Source: Candidatus Methanoperedens sp. (lineage in GTDB: Archaea > Halobacteriota > Methanosarcinia > Methanosarcinales > Methanoperedenaceae). Taken from it: 9,310 nt of DNA. Below, piece after piece: positions 5,613 through 9,310 of this stretch. Each line of letters begins with the position of its first letter. The first letter of the stretch is position 1. The stretch lies in contig JAHFCV010000093.1 in assembly GCA_023249275.1 (NCBI GenBank), positions 1 through 9,310 on the forward strand, given 5' to 3'. The notes beneath the pieces were generated by a model. The model was not told where the DNA came from. It searched no databases and saw nothing but the letters and a program-made list of their open reading frames with translations. Made by a program: the position numbers and the translations under genes.

Positions 5613-6228
5613 TCACCGACTCCAGCGCCTGCGCCACCATCGCCTTATACGCCTCAACATTCGTGGAATAATGCTCCCTCACCTTCACAACATCAGGCTC
5701 GCTGCCCGCAAGCTTCTCAAGCCTTCTTGTAGTGTGCATCGCTGCATCCACAACCCACCTGTCGCGCGTGGCAGCGTCCACAACATGCATGGACTCAGCC
5801 CTTATCGAAGTAAGCACATTCCCGTCCTTCGTGGTGTACGTGGAAGGCTTCCCTATCACAGCCACAAACTCAGGCGGCGTAGTCCTTGACAGGATTTGCG
5901 CGGCTTCAGGCTGGTACTGTCCTGCTGTCACAAAGAACGCGCCTGTGGGGTCAACGATGCGCCCGCGCCAGAACTCCGCGTCTGTGCCAACGTCTTCCTT
6001 CTCGGTCAGCGTGCCCACGATGAACACGCGGTTGACCTTTGCGCCTGTGGGAGTGATGAGGTACTGCGGGGAATATTGATCCTGCCCTTCCTTCACCTGC
6101 ATGTTTGCTTCCTTGAACTCTGCTGCAAATATGCGGTGCGCTACTTCCCTTACGAATCCAGTATTCTCTGCCTTTGAAAATTCTGAGGATCTTTTTGAAT
6201 TTGAATTTTTGACTGAATTTTCAAACAT
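5602..6228 (-). CDS. RPA-associated OB-fold protein (Rpap family, COG3390-like)
   Basis: A 208-residue partner of archaeal replication protein A, belonging to the RPA-associated proteins that are co-transcribed with rpa genes in Euryarchaeota and shown in haloarchaea to work with RPA in replication and repair. An N-terminal helical stretch (about 24-42, FVREVAHRIFAAEFKEA) is followed by an OB-fold-like region at about 62-150. That region contains the family-typical FWRGRIVDPTGAFFVTAG and QYQPEAAQIL. A helical C-terminal tail covers about 160-208. The ATG at 6228 is certain: AGGAGG sits 7-8 nt before it, inside the last codons of rpa, and only 2 nt separate the rpa stop from this start, so the genes are coupled. 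The first 20 residues are Ser/Asn/Lys-rich and probably disordered. The family assignment rests on these motifs and the rpa linkage. Confidence 0.88.
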   Translation of the reverse strand: MFENSVKNSNSKRSSEFSKAENTGFVREVAHRIFAAEFKEANMQVKEGQDQYSPQYLITPTGAKVNRVFIVGTLTEKEDVGTDAEFWRGRIVDPTGAFFVTAGQYQPEAAQILSRTTPPEFVAVIGKPSTYTTKDGNVLTSIRAESMHVVDAATRDRWVVDAAMHTTRRLEKLAGSEPDVVKVREHYSTNVEAYKAMVAQALESVRAQ

Positions 6229-6230
6229 GA

Positions 6231-7172
6231 TTACGCCTCCTGTGCGACCGGCGCTGCGGTTGCCAGAAGCTTACCTATGTTCTCCTCAAGCGGCTTGATG
6301 TCCTGTGTAATCGTCTCCACGAGTATGAACCTGTCAAGCTTTGCTCCTCTTACCACAAAATACCTGCCCACGAGCTTGCTCTTTATCATGTCAAGCACAA
6401 CAGCCTGGTCAAGCGCCTCGGTTGCCATCTCCTTGGCTTGATCAAGTGTGATGCCGGTCAGCGCTTCTGTTATTTCCCTGTTCAGCAATATGTCCTGCAC
6501 CTTCTCTCCGTCGTCCATGACAGCCTTCACGCGCAGGTCGTAAATTCCTTCCACCTTCCCGTGCTCGCCGCATGCGCCTTTCACCAGCGCCCTGTTGCAT
6601 TCAGGGCAGCGCTTGATTAATCCTGAGCCGCTCTGTATGTCCACGATTGCGCCGCTGAATTCAGTAGGTGTTGAGCCAACTTCAATATCCTCGCTTATGG
6701 GTATTATTTCACTTGTCTTATTGATCTTAACGCTGAACTGCCCCTGCCATTCAGAAGTGGTTATATTCTTGAATATGTAACAGTTCCCTTCCTCTACGGT
6801 CGGCAGAGCAGAAGCCTTCGCCCATTTCGTAAATTTTATTGTTCCTGATTCATCACCCAGCAATCCTACCTGCGAGATGGATTCCTGGTTTGCTTCCCAC
6901 AACTGCACCACCTTGGCGCGCAGTGATACCCATTTCCCGTCCTCTTTGATATCTGCCGCTTTTACCATCGCAGTTTCGCGCGGTCCAAAAAAGTCAGATT
7001 TCTGGATGTTGTATTTTTTCAAGAAAAGGTTAATCACGTTTCGCCGCGCTTCTTCAGGCGGGACCTTGAACTTATTTACCAGTTGTTCCAGTTTGTCTTC
7101 AATTTCGCTTGTCTGTACCTTAACGCCCAGTTCCAAGAATCGGGCTTCTATTTGTTTTGCTGTTTCTTTCAT
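6231..7172 (-). CDS. rpa: Replication factor A (archaeal RPA, single-stranded DNA-binding protein)
   Basis: Binds and protects single-stranded DNA in replication, recombination and repair. From the ATG at 7172 the product has 313 residues. A helical N-terminus (about 1-65) is followed by an OB fold at about 68-160 (WVSLRAKVVQLWEA, then VGLLGDESGTIKFTKW). A second OB-type domain at about 170-290 contains a zinc finger, CPEC with CGEH at about 189-204 (two Cys, then Cys and His). Two OB folds plus a zinc finger resemble the shorter RPA2/RPA3-type proteins of Methanosarcina rather than the long four-OB RPA1 type. I choose the ATG because GAGG lies 6 nt before it. The in-frame TTG at 7184 would add four residues but has its GAGG only 1 nt away. 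The gene opens an operon with the RPA-associated gene and is divergent from nadE. No second RPA gene is visible here. Confidence 0.93.
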   Translation of the reverse strand: MKETAKQIEARFLELGVKVQTSEIEDKLEQLVNKFKVPPEEARRNVINLFLKKYNIQKSDFFGPRETAMVKAADIKEDGKWVSLRAKVVQLWEANQESISQVGLLGDESGTIKFTKWAKASALPTVEEGNCYIFKNITTSEWQGQFSVKINKTSEIIPISEDIEVGSTPTEFSGAIVDIQSGSGLIKRCPECNRALVKGACGEHGKVEGIYDLRVKAVMDDGEKVQDILLNREITEALTGITLDQAKEMATEALDQAVVLDMIKSKLVGRYFVVRGAKLDRFILVETITQDIKPLEENIGKLLATAAPVAQEA

Positions 7173-7225
7173 ATCGTTCCTCAAGCCTCTTGTTTGGTTT
7201 TTTGATTGAGAGGCAGATTATACCT

Positions 7226-7240
7226 TATCCTGAGAGGATA
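7226..7240. promoter_or_regulatory. 6-bp inverted repeat touching the rpa TATA box
   Basis: TATCCT and AGGATA are perfect inverted copies with a GAG spacer. The right half overlaps the rpa TATA element at 7238-7244, and the rest extends into the region just downstream of it, where a repressor would block the polymerase. Regulatory function is inferred from position. Confidence 0.35.
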
Positions 7241-7248
7241 TAAACCTT
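7238..7248 (-). promoter_or_regulatory. Promoter of the rpa operon
   Basis: The minus strand reads AAGGTTTATAT: a purine-rich BRE-like lead followed by a good TATA box. The predicted start is about 25 nt downstream, near 7215, leaving a leader of about 40 nt that includes the Shine-Dalgarno. Confidence 0.6.
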
Positions 7249-7261
7249 CGCAGAGCGGGGT

Positions 7262-7280
7262 GAAAGTAATATTTTAATAA
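7262..7280 (+). promoter_or_regulatory. Promoter of nadE, probably leaderless
   Basis: GAAAGTAATATTTTAATAA has a purine-rich BRE-like lead and an A/T box centred near 7275, 27-28 nt before the nadE ATG. That spacing puts the transcription start at or next to the start codon. No ribosome binding site lies at a usable distance before the ATG, which fits a leaderless message. Confidence 0.5.
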
Positions 7281-7302
7281 GAAATAACCCAATTAAAACA
7301 GG

Positions 7303-8076
7303 ATGACCATTAATTACCCGGCTATTAAAGACAAAATCGTCGCCTTCATACGCTCTAAAGTGAAAGAAGCAGATGCTACTGGCGCTGTCATCGGTCTTAG
7401 CGGTGGCATAGATTCAACACTGACCGCCTATCTCACTGTCGAGGCGCTCGGGCAGGAGAATGTTCTGGGGCTGCTGCTGCCTGAGAAGGGCATAACATCG
7501 CAACAGGATATTGCCGATGCCCTTGAAGTCGTAAAAATTCTGGGCATCGGGCATAAGGTCATTGAGATTTCCCCAATTTTACGTTCTTTTTCAAAGCTCA
7601 TACCTGATTTTGATAAAACTGCACTTGCGGCAAAAGGAAATTTGAAAGCGCGCACGCGCATGTGTATATTATATTATCATGCTAACCTCATGCACCGCAT
7701 GGTCATTGGTACCGGGAATAAGACCGAACTGTTGCTTGGTTATTTCACAAAATACGGAGATGGTGGCGTGGATATCGAGCCCATAGGCGGTCTCTATAAA
7801 ACACAGGTGCGCGGGCTTTCACGATTTATGGGCATACCAGCCGGGATTATTGATAAAACGCCCACGGCAGGCTTATGGAAAGGACAGACTGATGAAGGGG
7901 AACTTGGCGTAACCTACGAAATGGCTGATAAGATTCTCCTCATGCTTGTTGATGAGAAGAAGGATGTTTCCGCGGTCAGGAAACTGTATCCATCAGGGCA
8001 GGTGGACAGGCTGGTTTCGCTGATGCGGGCTAATAAGCACAAGACGAAGCCACCGCAGTCATGCGATTTCTTATGA
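7303..8076 (+). CDS. nadE: NH3-dependent NAD+ synthetase
   Basis: Makes NAD+ from deamido-NAD+, ATP and ammonia, the last step of NAD biosynthesis, in the cytoplasm. The 257-residue product is a complete single-domain enzyme without the glutaminase domain of longer NadE forms. The ATP pyrophosphatase loop SGGIDS is at 33-38. GTGNKTELLLGYFTKYGDGG (136-155) and VDIEPIGGLYKTQVR (156-170) form the conserved nucleotide-binding core, and TPTAGLWKGQTDEGELG (186-202) covers the Asp/Glu-rich ligand loop. The ATG at 7303 is the natural start and fits a leaderless promoter. The last 47 bp overlap the 3' end of tiaS on the opposite strand. The tail KHKTKPPQSCDFL ends slightly beyond the usual basic KHK-PP ending, but the enzyme looks intact. 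Confidence 0.95.
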   Translation: MTINYPAIKDKIVAFIRSKVKEADATGAVIGLSGGIDSTLTAYLTVEALGQENVLGLLLPEKGITSQQDIADALEVVKILGIGHKVIEISPILRSFSKLIPDFDKTALAAKGNLKARTRMCILYYHANLMHRMVIGTGNKTELLLGYFTKYGDGGVDIEPIGGLYKTQVRGLSRFMGIPAGIIDKTPTAGLWKGQTDEGELGVTYEMADKILLMLVDEKKDVSAVRKLYPSGQVDRLVSLMRANKHKTKPPQSCDFL

Positions 8077-9310
8077 GCGGTTTTGCAAGATGCCTGCGGG
8101 CTGATGGAGGCACTTCATAGAATCCCGGTGAAAGAGTTCTTTTAATCATCTCAAGCTCCTGTTCATTTTTTATTGAGCCGCATTTTTCGCACCTGTAACC
8201 CTGTTCTTTGCCCATGGACTTCATCCGTTTGCCGCAGCACATGGGATTTCTGTAAACATGGGTATCCAGGGAGATTATATTGATTTTTTCGATGTTCAGC
8301 GTCCTGTTTTTTACGCTTCCATAGACCGTTACCTCATCGCCGGCTCGAAGCTGCCTGATGACATGCCTGAAATTTTTTGTGGGCTCAAATGCAGCGCAAC
8401 CAATACTTGCCCCGTTCCCGGCAAGCTCAAAGAACACATGCCCTCCGGCTATCGTTTTTGGAGGACTGCTTACCTTCCCCTGGAGAATGTACGAGCGGTC
8501 ATCCAGCGCATCGCTTATTCTTGCATGAATCAGGTGCATATCCGTATTCTGGTTTGTCTTATAAACAACGTGCCGTTCCACAGGCTCGCTTTTTATCATC
8601 GAGAATGCCTGCTTTACGGCGCTTTCGCTGTTTCCGCGTATGCCAAAAAGAATCGGGTCAGGCGAATGGGGAGCAAACACGATGCGCTCATTCTCGTAAT
8701 CCACTGTATCCCAAGTGTTAGGATGAGTTGCAGCATCCGCCGCCTGTACGGACAACTCATCGATTTCCCGCAGCGTGCCACAGCGCTCCTTTTCACGGTA
8801 TGCTATCAGTTCGTATGTGAAATCAGGAAGACCGGTGAGAGCAAAACCCGCGGCAGCAAGCGCGCCGATTAACCCGCGCCCGTTCTTAAATCCCTTATAG
8901 CTTATCCCATGGAGTTCCAGCAGTTCCTTCGCTTCATGAATTTCAAGCACCTCCTGCACGGCGCGCATGGAGAACCGGGCAAGTTCAGCAAGCCCGGTCT
9001 CCATCTCTTCTGAAGTCTTCTCGATAAAAACAACACCGGGGTTAGTGTTTTCATTCGAAAGAACTGCCATGTTTTGCACGGTTTCGATGACCGTTTCTTT
9101 AACTTTTTCAGTGTCTTTACTGTTATTCAATTCAATCGGGATGGCAATGGCGGCATTTCCGCGCGTCTTGTAGATTATGTTGGGGTTCAGGCGGATAAGC
9201 AGGGGATACTCCCTGAATGTGCCGTATTTCTTGAGCTTCTCGATGAGCACGGCTGCAAGATACGTGGTGCACATGCCTTCTTTTGAATCCGTGTCGTCAA
9301 GCCCGATAAT
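8030..9310 (-). CDS. tiaS: tRNA(Ile2) 2-agmatinylcytidine synthetase TiaS (start just outside the window)
   Basis: Archaeal enzyme that attaches agmatine to C34 of the AUA-reading tRNA-Ile, using ATP, so that the tRNA decodes AUA rather than AUG. The frame stays open to the window edge and reads IIGLDDTDSKEG before the Met at 9274. This is the conserved TiaS opening, so the true start Met lies just past 9310, and the ATG at 9274 is internal. In-window residues number 426, close to known full length (about 420). Domains: the N-terminal kinase-like domain with the catalytic DDTDS; the central ferredoxin-like part with YKGFKNGRGLIGALAA (about 138-153); an OB fold at about 275-345; and a C-terminal zinc ribbon with Cys358, Cys359, Cys374 and Cys377. 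The first cysteine pair is adjacent (CC) rather than spaced CxxC. The C-terminus overlaps nadE by 47 bp, convergently. Confidence 0.95.
   Translation of the reverse strand: MIGLDDTDSKEGMCTTYLAAVLIEKLKKYGTFREYPLLIRLNPNIIYKTRGNAAIAIPIELNNSKDTEKVKETVIETVQNMAVLSNENTNPGVVFIEKTSEEMETGLAELARFSMRAVQEVLEIHEAKELLELHGISYKGFKNGRGLIGALAAAGFALTGLPDFTYELIAYREKERCGTLREIDELSVQAADAATHPNTWDTVDYENERIVFAPHSPDPILFGIRGNSESAVKQAFSMIKSEPVERHVVYKTNQNTDMHLIHARISDALDDRSYILQGKVSSPPKTIAGGHVFFELAGNGASIGCAAFEPTKNFRHVIRQLRAGDEVTVYGSVKNRTLNIEKINIISLDTHVYRNPMCCGKRMKSMGKEQGYRCEKCGSIKNEQELEMIKRTLSPGFYEVPPSARRHLAKPLIRNRMTAVASSCAY

Noticed and set aside
5732..6079. Plus-strand open frames opposite the RPA-associated gene
   Set aside because: Several overlapping antisense frames, none with recognisable domains. 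The minus-strand gene explains the region.
8258..8872. Long plus-strand open frame (204 codons) opposite tiaS
   Set aside because: It lies entirely antisense to a well-recognised gene, has a low-complexity basic/aromatic composition and no ribosome binding site or promoter. It is a shadow of tiaS codon use.

Overview
The window looks archaeal. It encodes 30S ribosomal protein S3Ae, an archaeal replication protein A (RPA) with its associated OB-fold protein, and TiaS, the tRNA-Ile2 agmatidine synthetase found only in archaea. Start regions carry archaeal TATA-like boxes, and several starts are TTG. A system I cytochrome c maturation operon (ccmABC) in such a background points to a cytochrome-rich euryarchaeon. 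Methanosarcinales, in particular the 'Candidatus Methanoperedens' (ANME-2d) group, is my best guess, with moderate confidence and from family knowledge only.

Layout. Positions 1-2005 (+ strand) hold ccmA (5' end outside the window), ccmB and ccmC, the heme-export/heme-handling part of cytochrome c maturation. ccmB carries an apparent one-base deletion near 620 that separates its first 17 codons from the rest. Positions 2029-2619 (-) hold rps3ae, convergent with ccmC, with a strong Shine-Dalgarno before a TTG start. Positions 2620-3274 contain no intact gene. They hold a possible gene tail, a 10-bp tandem repeat, a long hairpin behind a TATA-like box, and two further inverted repeats. Positions 3275-5509 (-) are an A+T-rich block that looks unlike its surroundings: a 660-residue secreted or anchored von Willebrand factor A (vWA) protein followed by a small two-helix membrane protein. 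Positions 5583-7248 (-) are the RPA operon: promoter, rpa, RPA-associated gene 2 nt downstream, and a hairpin plus T-tract terminator whose loop contains the stop codon. Positions 7262-8076 (+) hold nadE, divergent from rpa and probably leaderless. Positions 8030-9310 (-) hold tiaS, running off the right edge and overlapping the nadE 3' end by 47 bp.

How they work together. CcmA, CcmB and CcmC act as one membrane complex. RPA and its partner act on single-stranded DNA. S3Ae, TiaS and NadE are core translation, tRNA modification and cofactor genes. The vWA/two-helix pair is the accessory element, of unknown role. I see no convincing new defence, mobile or CRISPR system. The least explained parts are the vWA cassette and the structured repeat-rich gap at 2640-3275.
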